From NCBI GenBank assembly GCA_003136415.1, contig PLEI01000081.1:1-40103 (forward strand): a stretch of 40,103 nucleotides of DNA. Reading direction: 5' to 3'. A program made the position numbers and the translations under genes. The stretch comes from Acidimicrobiaceae bacterium. Lineage in GTDB: Bacteria > Actinomycetota > Acidimicrobiia > Acidimicrobiales > RAAP-2. The notes beneath the pieces were generated by a model. The model was given only the letters and a program-made list of their open reading frames with translations, made no database searches and was not told the origin of the DNA. Shown in pieces: positions 27,153-36,826 of the stretch (its first letter is position 1; the number at the start of each line of letters is the position of its first letter).

Positions 27153-28111
27153 TTCCCCTCAACGCGAATGCGGGGGTTGACGACCCCCAACATGATGTCG
27201 GCCAGGAGGTTGCCGAGAAGAGTGAGCACGGTGATTAACAGTGTGATTCCCAAAACGACGGGAAGGTCGTTGAACTGAGCAGCTTGGACCGTGGCATACC
27301 CGACGCCTTCGTAGTTAAAGACCTCTTCGATGATGAGAGCGCCACCAAAGAGCGCCGGAATTGACAGACCCAAGATGACGATAATGGGGCCGAGGGCATT
27401 GCGAAATGCGTGTCGAAAGAGGACCCGACGTTGGGAACCGCCCTTGGCCTTCGCCGTCCTGATGTAGTCCTGAACGAGCACGTCCAACACTGCGCTGCGC
27501 ATGAAGCGACTGAAGAACGCCAGGTTCAAGATCGAGAGTGTCATCACCGGAAGGATGAACGGAAGTGGATTAGTAAAGATCTGGAGCGATGAGCCGTCAG
27601 TGGGCGGGAGGGGCAAATGGAAAGATTGGAAGACGAACCAGTTGATCATGAGTAGCGACAACAAGAACGCCGGCACGCCGTAGAGAATGAACAAGAAATT
27701 GGTCATCGTATAGTCGAAGATGGTGTTGCGCCGTGACGCTTGGACGACGCCGATCGGCAAGGCCACCACGACGGTGATGATCAATGAGATCAGCGCCAAC
27801 CAAATGGTGCGCGGCACGTAGACCGAGATGAGGGCCCACACCGACTCGTTCTGCTTCCACGAGAAGCCCAAGTTGAAGTGGTAGACGACTTGGACGAAAT
27901 AGTCCCAGAAGCGAACGAAGAACGGATGGAAGATGCCGTTCTGCACTCCCCACAGATGAACGGCGGCCGGACTCGCGTGGTTGCTCAGGACGATGAAGGC
28001 CGGTGCGAGCGTGCCGCCTTGTTGGAAGTACGGAAGGGCGAAGGTGATCATCATGACGATGACGAAGACCACGAACGACTGGGCCAATCGTCGAATGATG
28101 TAAGCGATCAC
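27149..28111 (-). CDS. Oligopeptide ABC transporter permease (DppB-like)
   Basis: MIAYIIRRLAQSFVVFVIVMMITFALPYF...RFMRSAVLDVLVQDYIRTAKAKGGSQRRVLFRHAFRNALGPIIVILGL. Confidence 0.94.
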   Translation of the reverse strand: MIAYIIRRLAQSFVVFVIVMMITFALPYFQQGGTLAPAFIVLSNHASPAAVHLWGVQNGIFHPFFVRFWDYFVQVVYHFNLGFSWKQNESVWALISVYVPRTIWLALISLIITVVVALPIGVVQASRRNTIFDYTMTNFLFILYGVPAFLLSLLMINWFVFQSFHLPLPPTDGSSLQIFTNPLPFILPVMTLSILNLAFFSRFMRSAVLDVLVQDYIRTAKAKGGSQRRVLFRHAFRNALGPIIVILGLSIPALFGGALIIEEVFNYEGVGYATVQAAQFNDLPVVLGITLLITVLTLLGNLLADIMLGVVNPRIRVEGK

Positions 28112-28117
28112 GCCAGA

Positions 28118-28123
28118 AGTTTA
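28118..28123 (-). promoter_or_regulatory. Candidate -10 (TAAACT), leaderless start of dppB-like permease
   Basis: On the minus strand TAAACT-TCTGGC-GTG. Confidence 0.5.
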
Positions 28124-28194
28124 TCAGCGAAACCCCTTTTATTTCTTGCCTGACCACGCCGTTCAAGCAATCGGCACAGAATTCATCTCCACGA

Positions 28195-28234
28195 AAAATG
28201 GAGGGCCTCCCGTTTTCGGGAGGCCCTCCATTTT
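28195..28234 (-). terminator. Rho-independent terminator after the solute-binding protein gene
   Basis: AAAATGGAGGGCCTCCCG-TTTT-CGGGAGGCCCTCCATTTT, perfect 18-bp stem, lies between the SBP stop and the permease start. Confidence 0.92.
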
Positions 28235-28258
28235 CAAACGTTCAAACGCGCTTCTTGC

Positions 28259-30100
28259 TTAGAAGTGGTAGTACTCCGGCATAAAGTTGGTCAGCGTGTT
28301 CGGCGTGAAGCCGACGCCTCCGGAGGCCTTCAACGTCTTGACAACCTCACCAATTCCGCTGCCCGAGTAGGCGTTCGTGCCATTGGGCTGGAAGAGGATC
28401 GGCAGTTGCTGTGCGGTCAAGTTCGAGAACTTGGCCAGCGTTGCGGTACCAAACGTCGTCTGCTTCACTGCCGCAGTCAACGCTGAGTTGCTGTACGCAC
28501 CGATGTTGAAGCTCGCTCCCGGAACGAACAGCGACTCACCCGAGGGGTAGTAGTCCGGCGCGTAGATCCAGCCAGCACCCCAGAGGCAAACGCTCCAGGT
28601 CGCCGAGTTGCTCACGCAGTCACCGACCACTTCGTTGAACGGCTGGCCGTTCTCGAAGGCGTCGATGCCCAGTGAACGCCACTCGGAAATCTCGGTGTCG
28701 ACCTGCGTCTGTAGAGCGGGGATACCGCTTCCGTAGAGCATGGTGATCTTCAAGACATCGCCCTTCTTGATGCCTTTACCACAGTTGCTCGCTGCGAGGC
28801 CGGCCTTCTCACAGGTGAGACTGCCACCAATGACTTGCCACCCGTGACTCTTGAACAAGGCCGCGGCCTTCTTCGGGTTGTACGGGTAGGGGTTGACCTT
28901 CGAGATCGGTCCCGAAATTGCTGCGGGAGTCACGGGGGGCAACGGGGTGGTCTGCTGGTAGCCGTAGCCCTTCAGGATCTTCTTGATCATCAACGGCTGG
29001 TCGACGGTCATCTGGAGTGCCTGGCGCACGTAGAGCTGGTCGAGGAACTTGGCTTCAGGGTTGCCCGGGTTGAAGTTGTACGGTGCGTAGTCAACCGACC
29101 ACGGAGCGCCTACTTCAAGGTTGAACTTGCTCGCGACCGGAGCCCAGTTCGCACCGGGGTGCGTCGGGGTGCCGGGCTGGGTCAAGTTCGTCGGGTCCAC
29201 GTAACCGAGGTCCACCTTGCCAGCACGCAGAGAAATCTGCTCGGCGGCGGTGGTAGTGAACGGAAGCTCGACGACTTTGGCGACCTGGGCCTTCTGGGGG
29301 CCGGAGTAGCTCGAGTTGGGAACGAACGTCACGTTGCCGAGACTGTCGAACTTCGTCAACTTCCACGGGCCACTGTCACCGGACTGCCACATGGTGTTGG
29401 TGTAGGTCGATTCCTTGCCGGACTGCGCCGTCAAGTACTTGTACACCGCAGTGCAGGCCGCAATCGTGGACTTGGCGCCGTAGACGCCGGTCGCACAAGT
29501 TGAGTTGCCACTGGCGGTCACGTCCCACGTGTCGGCTAGCGGAGTGATCTCGGACAGGTAGTTGTACAAGATCCAGTTCGGGTTCACGCCGGTGCTGAAG
29601 TGCAGCGTCACGGTGTTGCCCGATCCGCTCGCGCTGGTCACCTGGTCCGGGATACCGTAGCCCTTGTTGTAACCGCAGTAACCCGCCGGGTACGCCTTGT
29701 ACATGTTCAAGAAGAACATGACCGATTGGGCGTTGACGGTCTGGCCACTGGCGAACTTCCAACCCTTCATGTTGAGGGTGATCGTCTTGTTCGCGTTGCT
29801 CATCACGGGCGTCGCGGCCAAAGACAGGGCAGGTGTGTACGTGGCGTTGGAACCGAAACCGAACCAGTACAGCGGACGATACATCTCAAACTGGAAGGCA
29901 TTAATCGTCGACACCGAGAAGTTCGTACACGACATGTACGGGAAGATGTAGTTCGGCGCCGCTCCGGGGCCTTCGGCGAATGTCAGCGTGCCACTTGGGG
30001 TGGCCGCACCACTCACGCTCGGAGCTACGAGACCTAGCGTCAACGCACCGGCCGCGAGGCCAATAGTCGTCGCAAGCCTGAGCTTGTGTCTGATTTGCAT
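28259..30100 (-). CDS. ABC transporter substrate-binding protein, family 5 (peptide/nickel type)
   Basis: Signal peptide MQIRHKLRLATTIGLAAGALTLGLVAPSVSGA; PALSLAATPVMSNANKTITLNMKGWKFASGQTVNAQSVMFFLN; SD AGGGAGG. Confidence 0.93.
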   Translation of the reverse strand: MQIRHKLRLATTIGLAAGALTLGLVAPSVSGAATPSGTLTFAEGPGAAPNYIFPYMSCTNFSVSTINAFQFEMYRPLYWFGFGSNATYTPALSLAATPVMSNANKTITLNMKGWKFASGQTVNAQSVMFFLNMYKAYPAGYCGYNKGYGIPDQVTSASGSGNTVTLHFSTGVNPNWILYNYLSEITPLADTWDVTASGNSTCATGVYGAKSTIAACTAVYKYLTAQSGKESTYTNTMWQSGDSGPWKLTKFDSLGNVTFVPNSSYSGPQKAQVAKVVELPFTTTAAEQISLRAGKVDLGYVDPTNLTQPGTPTHPGANWAPVASKFNLEVGAPWSVDYAPYNFNPGNPEAKFLDQLYVRQALQMTVDQPLMIKKILKGYGYQQTTPLPPVTPAAISGPISKVNPYPYNPKKAAALFKSHGWQVIGGSLTCEKAGLAASNCGKGIKKGDVLKITMLYGSGIPALQTQVDTEISEWRSLGIDAFENGQPFNEVVGDCVSNSATWSVCLWGAGWIYAPDYYPSGESLFVPGASFNIGAYSNSALTAAVKQTTFGTATLAKFSNLTAQQLPILFQPNGTNAYSGSGIGEVVKTLKASGGVGFTPNTLTNFMPEYYHF

Positions 30101-30171
30101 AGTGTTATTGCCTCCCTAAACCACCGAAGTGGTTGATTGAACCTACCCACCAGTAAGACGGGCTGGATGTC

Positions 30172-30200
30172 ACTGTATCGGGGGGAGGGGTGTTCCACAA
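30172..30200 (-). promoter_or_regulatory. Candidate promoter of the SBP gene (TTGTGG-N17-TACAGT)
   Basis: Minus strand -35 TTGTGG (30200-30195), 17-nt spacer, -10 TACAGT (30177-30172), about a 65-nt leader. Confidence 0.45.
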
Positions 30201-30551
30201 GAGAACTGTGTGAAGATAGTAAGAATTAATCAAGAAGAAATCGTCATCTCTTCACGATGGGAATGTGTCGACAACGTTGTCTTTTGGTCGTTGCCATCAG
30301 CTTTCTCGAAGTTGAGCGCCGTGACATCGTTTTTGAATAATTCACTTTTACTCACAAAATGAGAAAAGAATTGTTGTCTTCCAAACAATCTTCCCATGTC
30401 GTTCGGGCGCGTACGGCTCGACACCTACTTCAATTATCAACGATGCACTCGTGGGCTCACGTAGTACGAGAGACTGTGGGCGAATGGCACCTGATTATTC
30501 TCAACGCGATGTGACGCCCTCTAGTTCAGGTCGTGCCCGAGGAGCCTCGTC

Positions 30552-31223
30552 GTGATCACTCACTCGCTCCCGCACTTCGAAGTGGAGGGCGAGCTCTTTG
30601 CGGAGGGTTTCGTATCGCTGGGGGCGCTCGACGAAGTTGGACGCGGCAGCGCGTTCGGACCATGTTGCGTGGGACTCGTGGTCGTCGACGCGACGGTTGG
30701 GCCCTTTCCCCTCGGTCTGCGCGATAGCAAATTATTGAGCGCGGCGGCGCGCGATGATTTGTTCGAGCCCCTGCGGCACTGGGTTCGTGACTACGCGGTG
30801 GGCGAGGCGAGTGCTAGCGAGATCGACGAGTTCGGCCTGACCAGCGCGCTGCGTCTCGCGGGTCGTCGCGCGTTACGTCAGCTCAGTGAGTCGCCCCACG
30901 TCGTGTTACTCGACGGTTCGTTCGACTGGCTGAGTAATGCCGAAGCGTCGTTGCTGGGTCCGGAGTACCCCGAGGTCGCAGTGCCGCCAGTTCGTACTCG
31001 CGTCAAGGCGGATCTCACCTGCGCCTCGGTGGCGGCGGCGAGCGTCTTGGCCAAGGTGCACCGCGACCGGATGATGTGTGAGCTCGCTGGTGAGTTCCCC
31101 GGCTACGACCTGGAGCGCAACAAGGGATACGCCACACCGGCTCATCTGGCGGCGCTGCGCGAACTCGGTCCGAGTGAGCATCACCGCGTCTCGTGGAAGT
31201 TGCCGACGCGCATCGCTCCGTGA
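30552..31223 (+). CDS. rnhB: Ribonuclease HII
   Basis: LDEVGRGSAFGPCCVGLVV...GLRDSKLLSAAARDDL...VKADLTCASVAAASVLAKVHRDRMM...YDLERNKGYATPAHLAAL. Confidence 0.93.
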   Translation: MITHSLPHFEVEGELFAEGFVSLGALDEVGRGSAFGPCCVGLVVVDATVGPFPLGLRDSKLLSAAARDDLFEPLRHWVRDYAVGEASASEIDEFGLTSALRLAGRRALRQLSESPHVVLLDGSFDWLSNAEASLLGPEYPEVAVPPVRTRVKADLTCASVAAASVLAKVHRDRMMCELAGEFPGYDLERNKGYATPAHLAALRELGPSEHHRVSWKLPTRIAP

Positions 31224-31243
31224 CTCTCGTGACGAAGCGCCCG

Positions 31244-32050
31244 TTAGGAGGGGCTGAGATGAGTGAAGGCGTCGAGTACTTCTCGCGCCAACAGGTCGGG
31301 GTGCGAGAGGTGAGCTCCGTGAGGAAGACCCGAAAGCTCGCGGACACTGAAATACTTGCTCGATGATTCCAGGCGTCGCGCGAGTTCGTGATAGTAGGGC
31401 GCAGCACGCTGATCGCCGTAGAGGTAGCGCACCGGAACGTCGATATCGGCCAGCTCGAAGGGCGCCAGAGGATTGGTCATCTCGGTTAGGTCCGCGCTGA
31501 GCGCCGGACCGTCCAAGCGGCGCGACGCCTGTTCGGTGGGGCTCAGGTGTTCCCACGCGGCGTCCGAGACCACCCGACGAAAGAATCGTTCGGCCGCTAA
31601 GGCCGAGTTCTCGGCGGACACTGGGGTGGGCGAAGGGCGCGGCACTATCCACGGCAGGGGCGACTCGAAAGCCACGACGAGTTGCGCCGCCTCGGGGCGG
31701 CGCGCGATTATCGTCATCGCGACGAGTCCGCCGAAGCTGTGGCCGAACAATATGACCGGACCAGTCGGCGCGGCCCAGGCAATGACGTGCTCGAGGTCCT
31801 CGACGTGTTGATCGAGGGTCCCGGGGCCGAGAGAGCGAGACCCCTGATAGCCCCGCCGGTCGTAGGCGACCACGTCAAAGGCCTCCAGGCGGCGACTGAG
31901 ACGCGTAAACGACGAGGCCCGATCGAGTCCGCCGTGTAGGGCAAACACGGTGGCGCGCGGGTTGTTCACGAGGTGCTGGGCGACGGCCAGAGTCCCCAAA
32001 GGGGAGGGTTCCAAGTAGCGCAGGCCGGAGGGAGTCGGAGCGCTCTGCAC
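31244..32050 (-). CDS. Alpha/beta hydrolase
   Basis: ATVFALHGGLDRASSFTRLSRRLEAFDVVAYDRRGYQGS...VILFGHSFGGLVAMTI; leaderless geometry TAACTT-TGGTCC-GTG. Confidence 0.88.
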   Translation of the reverse strand: MQSAPTPSGLRYLEPSPLGTLAVAQHLVNNPRATVFALHGGLDRASSFTRLSRRLEAFDVVAYDRRGYQGSRSLGPGTLDQHVEDLEHVIAWAAPTGPVILFGHSFGGLVAMTIIARRPEAAQLVVAFESPLPWIVPRPSPTPVSAENSALAAERFFRRVVSDAAWEHLSPTEQASRRLDGPALSADLTEMTNPLAPFELADIDVPVRYLYGDQRAAPYYHELARRLESSSKYFSVRELSGLPHGAHLSHPDLLAREVLDAFTHLSPS

Positions 32051-32144
32051 GGACCAAAGTTACCGTGTGGACTCCAGATGTTCGGCGCCCTCGCGGAGGA
32101 CGCGTTGATCGGGTTTATCACTGCGGTCTGTGAGGTATTCCAAT

Positions 32145-32150
32145 TATGCT
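32145..32150 (+). promoter_or_regulatory. Candidate -10 (TATGCT), leaderless start of kgd
   Basis: TATGCT-agaggc-GTG (32157). Confidence 0.55.
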
Positions 32151-32156
32151 AGAGGC

Positions 32157-35100
32157 GTGACAACCCCTCCTGAATCCCCTGTTTCTCGTTCGCACAAGGG
32201 TTCTTTTGGACCCAATGCCTGGTTGGTCGACGATATGTACGACCGGTTCTTGAAGGACCCGACGTCGGTGGCGGCCAGTTGGCGTGAATTTTTCGCCGAC
32301 TACCAGCGTTCGCCGGTTCCCACCGTCGCCACCACCCACGCCGTCGCGGCGACTCCGGCGCCCAAGCCCGTCGTGGTGAACGCCGAAGCGACGCCGTTGC
32401 GCGGCGCCGCGGCACGCATCGTCACCAACATGGAAGCTTCCTTACGCGTCCCCACCGCGACCAGCGTGCGCACCGTCGCAGCTCGCCTGCTCGAAATCAA
32501 CCGGGCCTCGCTCAATGAGTCACTCGGGCGCACCACCGGCGCCAAGGTATCCTTCACCCACCTCATCGCCTTCGCCATCATCAAGGGTCTCAAGGAGATC
32601 ACTTCGATGAACGCGACGTTTGTGGAGGCCGTCGATGCCAAGGGCACGCCGGGCGTCATCCGTCACGAGCACGTTGGTCTGGGACTCGCGGTCGACGTCG
32701 AACGTCCCGACGGCACGCGCAACCTCCTGGTGCCGGTCATCCGCGACGCTGACACGATGGACTTCCGTGAATTCCTGTTGGCGTACGAAGAGCTCGTGCG
32801 CAAGGTCCACAACGCCACCTTCGGTGCGGACGACTTCGTCGGGGCCACGTGTTCACTCACCAACCCCGGCACGCTCGGCACCGTGCAGTCGGTGCCCCGG
32901 CTGATGCCCGGACAAGGCGCGATCTTCGGCGTCGGCGCTCTCGCGTGGCCCGCCGGATTCGAAGCGGCTGATCCAATAGCGCTGGCCGAACTGGGCGTGG
33001 GCAAGGTGTTGACCCTGACCTCCACGTACGACCATCGCATCATTCAGGGCGCGGAGTCGGGACTGTTCCTTAAGTACGTGGCCGAGTGCCTGACGGGCGG
33101 CCATCAGTTCTACGACGAGGTCTTTGAAGCCCTGGGGATTCCCTACGAGCCCGCACGCTGGTCCAAGGACCTGCGCGCGGCGAGCGGTGTCAACGACCAC
33201 GACCAGATCCTCAAGCAGATCCGCGTCCAGGAACTCATCAATATGTTCCGCATGCGCGGTCACTTGAATGCGCATCTCGACCCGCTACACACTGAGCCCG
33301 CGGCGTTGCACCCCGAACTCGACCTAGCCGCGTACGGCCTCTCCATCTGGGACTTGCAGCGCACTTTCGTGGTCGACGGGTTGGCCGGCAAGAGCGAAGC
33401 CACCTTGGAGGAGATCCTGTCGATTCTGCGCGAGGCGTATTGCCGCACGACGGGCATTGAATACGGCCACATCATGGACCCCGAACAGAAGCGATGGATT
33501 CAACAGCGCGTCGAAGGCGTCAAGAACACCACTCCGGTTGAGGAGCAGAAGCACATCCTCGACGCGCTCAACGAGGCCGAGGTGTTCGAGCGGTTCTTGC
33601 ACTCGCGCTACGTTGGCCAGAAGCGATTCGGCCTCGAAGGTGGCGAGTCCACCATCGTCGCCCTACAGACAATTCTGGACGCCGCGGCCGACCAGGGCGT
33701 GCGCGAGGCGGTCATTGCTATGGCGCACCGTGGCCGCCTGAACGTCCTCGCCAACGTCGTCGGTAAGTCCTACAGCGACATTTTCTCGGAGTTCGAGGGC
33801 AACCTCGATCCCGAGAGCGTCCAGGGCAGTGGTGACGTCAAGTACCACAAGGGTGCGCGCGGCGTCTACAAGAACGCCAACGGCGCCACCATTGACGTCT
33901 CGATGGCGTCGAACCCGTCGCACCTCGAGGCGGTCAGCCCGGTCGTCGAGGGCATCGTGCGCGCCAAGCAGGACCAGGTGGTGCGACCCAGTGACGGCAC
34001 CAACTGGATCGTCGGTCCCGATCACTTCCCGTTCCTGCCGATCCTCGTGCACGGCGACGCGGCCTTCGCCGGCCAGGGAGTCGTGGCCGAGACGCTCAAC
34101 CTCTCCCAACTCTCGGGATACCGTGTCGGCGGCGCGGTGCACATCGTCATCAACAACCAGGTGGGCTTCACCACGGCGCCGGAGTCCGCTCGTTCGAGTT
34201 TCTATCCGACCGACATCGCCAAGATGATCCAGGCGCCGGTCTTTCACGTGAATGGCGACGACCCCGAAGCCTGCGCGCACGCCGCGCGTCTGGCCTACGA
34301 CTACCGCCAGGAGTTCCACCGCGACGTCGTGCTCGATATCGTCTGCTACCGCCGCCACGGTCACAACGAGGGTGACGATCCGAGCTACACCCAGCCTCAG
34401 ATGTACAAGATCATCGACCAGATGCGCTCGGTGCGCAAGGCCTACACCGAGACGTTGATTCGTCGCGGCGACATGACCATGGCCGACGCCGAACTCGCGC
34501 TCGACCAGTTCAACGAGCGTTTGCAGAGTGTGCTCGACGAGGTGCGCACCGTACCGGTGCCCGAACTCGAGGAAATTCCGCTCAACGAGTTTCCCGCCGA
34601 CCTGCCCGCACCCGAGACCGGTGTGGCGAAGGATCGGCTACTCGAGATTGCGCACGTCACGATGTCGGCACCCGCGACGTTCACCATTCACCCCAAACTC
34701 GAGCGTCAATTCGCCCAGCGCCGCGTGCTCCTCGAATCCGGCGAAGTCGACTGGGCGCTGGCGGAGGCGTTGGCCTTCGGGTCGCTCACCCTCGAGGGCA
34801 CCAACGTACGACTCATGGGTCAAGATTCGCGTCGCGGAACCTTCTCACACCGCCACGCCGCGCTGATCGACTACGAGAACGGCGAGCAGTACGTGCCACT
34901 GGCGAACCTCAACTCGCCGGGCTTCTTCACCGTGCGCGACTCGTTCTTGAGCGAATACGCCGCTCTCGCCTTCGAGTACGGCTACTCGGTCGAGTCGAAC
35001 AGTTCGTTGGTGATCTGGGAGGCGCAGTTCGGTGACTTCGTGAACGGCGCCGAGATCGTGATCGACAACTTCCTGGTGGCCGCCGAGGACAAGTGGGGCC

Positions 35101-35762
35101 AGACGGCCGGTCTGGTCATGCTGTTGCCCCACGGCTACGAAGGCCAGGGACCCGAACACTCGAGCGGCCGCATCGAACGGTTCTTGTCGCTGTGCGCGCG
35201 CAACAACATTCGCGTGGCCCAGCCGACTACCGGTGCGCAGTACTTCCACCTCCTGCGTAGCCAGGTGCGCCGCGAGCACGTGACGCCGCTCATCATCTTC
35301 ACGCCGAAGTCCATGCTGCGGGCCGTTCAATCGCGATCTCCCCTCGAGTCCTTCGAGCACGGTTCATTCTCGCGCATCCTTGACGACCAGGTGGCCGATC
35401 ATTCGGTGATCACTCGCGTGGTGCTCGCGAGCGGCAAGATTGCTCACGAGGCACTCGGGCGCCGCGACGAGTTGGGACTCGCCAACGTCGCCGTGGTGCG
35501 GGTTGAACAGATCTACCCATGGCCGGCGGAGGAAATTGAATCTCTCCTGGCGTCGTATCCGAACGCTCACGAGGTGGTGTGGCTCCAGGAGGAACCCGAG
35601 AACATGGGTTCGTGGCCCTTCGTTCACCTGCAGATGCACAAGGCATTGCGCGACAAGAGCGTGCGCCACGTGGCGCGCGCCGAGTCGGCCAGCCCGGCGA
35701 CGGGATCGCACCTCGTGCACGACGCCGAACAGGCGGACCTGTTGGTTCGAGCTCTCCAGTGA
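32157..35762 (+). CDS. kgd: Multifunctional 2-oxoglutarate decarboxylase/dehydrogenase E1 with E2-like acyltransferase domain
   Basis: FGPNAWLVDDMYDRFLKDPTSVAASWREFFADY; E2-like HLIAFAIIKGLKEITSMNATF...TLTSTYDHRIIQGAESG; E1 AVIAMAHRGRLNVLANVVGKSYSDIFSEFEGN...GHNEGDDPSYTQPQMYKII. Confidence 0.97.
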   Translation: MTTPPESPVSRSHKGSFGPNAWLVDDMYDRFLKDPTSVAASWREFFADYQRSPVPTVATTHAVAATPAPKPVVVNAEATPLRGAAARIVTNMEASLRVPTATSVRTVAARLLEINRASLNESLGRTTGAKVSFTHLIAFAIIKGLKEITSMNATFVEAVDAKGTPGVIRHEHVGLGLAVDVERPDGTRNLLVPVIRDADTMDFREFLLAYEELVRKVHNATFGADDFVGATCSLTNPGTLGTVQSVPRLMPGQGAIFGVGALAWPAGFEAADPIALAELGVGKVLTLTSTYDHRIIQGAESGLFLKYVAECLTGGHQFYDEVFEALGIPYEPARWSKDLRAASGVNDHDQILKQIRVQELINMFRMRGHLNAHLDPLHTEPAALHPELDLAAYGLSIWDLQRTFVVDGLAGKSEATLEEILSILREAYCRTTGIEYGHIMDPEQKRWIQQRVEGVKNTTPVEEQKHILDALNEAEVFERFLHSRYVGQKRFGLEGGESTIVALQTILDAAADQGVREAVIAMAHRGRLNVLANVVGKSYSDIFSEFEGNLDPESVQGSGDVKYHKGARGVYKNANGATIDVSMASNPSHLEAVSPVVEGIVRAKQDQVVRPSDGTNWIVGPDHFPFLPILVHGDAAFAGQGVVAETLNLSQLSGYRVGGAVHIVINNQVGFTTAPESARSSFYPTDIAKMIQAPVFHVNGDDPEACAHAARLAYDYRQEFHRDVVLDIVCYRRHGHNEGDDPSYTQPQMYKIIDQMRSVRKAYTETLIRRGDMTMADAELALDQFNERLQSVLDEVRTVPVPELEEIPLNEFPADLPAPETGVAKDRLLEIAHVTMSAPATFTIHPKLERQFAQRRVLLESGEVDWALAEALAFGSLTLEGTNVRLMGQDSRRGTFSHRHAALIDYENGEQYVPLANLNSPGFFTVRDSFLSEYAALAFEYGYSVESNSSLVIWEAQFGDFVNGAEIVIDNFLVAAEDKWGQTAGLVMLLPHGYEGQGPEHSSGRIERFLSLCARNNIRVAQPTTGAQYFHLLRSQVRREHVTPLIIFTPKSMLRAVQSRSPLESFEHGSFSRILDDQVADHSVITRVVLASGKIAHEALGRRDELGLANVAVVRVEQIYPWPAEEIESLLASYPNAHEVVWLQEEPENMGSWPFVHLQMHKALRDKSVRHVARAESASPATGSHLVHDAEQADLLVRALQ

Positions 35763-36826
35763 AGCAGCCATTACTGCGTGTCGTCGTCGATGGCTCCAAT
35801 CTCGCCACCGAAGGCCGGACCATTCCCAGCTTGAGTCAGCTCGATGACGCCGTGCGGGCGTTCCTTGAGGAGTACGACCACGCCGACGTCATCGTCGTCG
35901 TCGACGCCAGTTTCGAGCACCGAGTTGCGACGGGCGAGCGCGCACGTTTCAAGGAGGCCGAAGTCGCCGGTGAGATCGTGACGCCACCCGCCGGTGCGGT
36001 GGGTCGCGGCGACGCTTTCATCTTGAAGATCGCCCAGCGCATCAATGCCGTGGTGCTCTCGAACGACTCGTTCCAGGAGTTCCACGAGCAGTACCCGTGG
36101 CTCTTCGACTCCGGACGACTCATCGGGGGTAAGCCGGTCAAGGGCGTGGGCTGGGTGTTCACTGAACGTTTGCCGGTGCGCGGCGTCAAGTCCGTGCGCG
36201 CGACGCGTGCGGTCAAGAAGCTCGCCGTCGAACTGCCCGAGGGCGTGGTACCAGCTATTGGCGACACCCTGACCCCGGTGAAGGCGGCGCGCGGTGCCAA
36301 GCGCGCGGCCGTCAAGACCACCGCCGTGGTGAAGGCCACCGCGGTCGTCAAGGCCGTCAAGAAGGTGGCCTCAGTAGAGCTCAAGGAAGCCAAGGAAGCC
36401 AAGGACGCCAAGGAGACGGCGACCGCTAAGGCTCCCCGCAGCGCCAAGAAGTCGACTGCCACTAAGAAGGCCCCCGCGAAGAAGACCACCGCACCCTTGA
36501 TCGACGTCGCGCCGAGCGCTCCCGCCGTCGCGCTGCGCCGCGGGCGCCAGGCGGTGAATCCCGAGGATGGTTTTGCGGCGTTCGTGAAACAATTCAAAAT
36601 TGGCGCGTCGCTCACCGGCGACGTCGTCGCCTTCACCTCGCACGGAGCAGTGATCAAGGTGACGCTGAAGAATGGCTCCCAAATCGAGTGCTACGCGCCT
36701 ACGACGTCGCTGGGCGATCCGGCTCCGGCGCGCGCCCGCGACGTTTTGAAGCGCGGCGACCAGAAGTCCTTCCGATTAGTGACCGTCGACAGTGAACGTC
36801 GAATTGCGGAACTGGCCCTGACGTGA
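35759..36826 (+). CDS. NYN/Zc3h12a-like ribonuclease domain, Lys/Ala-rich linker and C-terminal S1-like RNA-binding domain
   Basis: LLRVVVDGSNLATEGRTIPSLSQLDDAVRAF...VIVVVDASFEHRV...GRGDAFILKIAQRINAVVLSNDSFQEFHEQYPWLFDSGRLIGG; C-terminal GASLTGDVVAFTSHGAVIKVTLKNGSQIECYAP...DVLKRGDQKSFRLVTVDSERRIAELAL. GTGA overlap with kgd. Confidence 0.8.
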   Translation: MKQPLLRVVVDGSNLATEGRTIPSLSQLDDAVRAFLEEYDHADVIVVVDASFEHRVATGERARFKEAEVAGEIVTPPAGAVGRGDAFILKIAQRINAVVLSNDSFQEFHEQYPWLFDSGRLIGGKPVKGVGWVFTERLPVRGVKSVRATRAVKKLAVELPEGVVPAIGDTLTPVKAARGAKRAAVKTTAVVKATAVVKAVKKVASVELKEAKEAKDAKETATAKAPRSAKKSTATKKAPAKKTTAPLIDVAPSAPAVALRRGRQAVNPEDGFAAFVKQFKIGASLTGDVVAFTSHGAVIKVTLKNGSQIECYAPTTSLGDPAPARARDVLKRGDQKSFRLVTVDSERRIAELALT

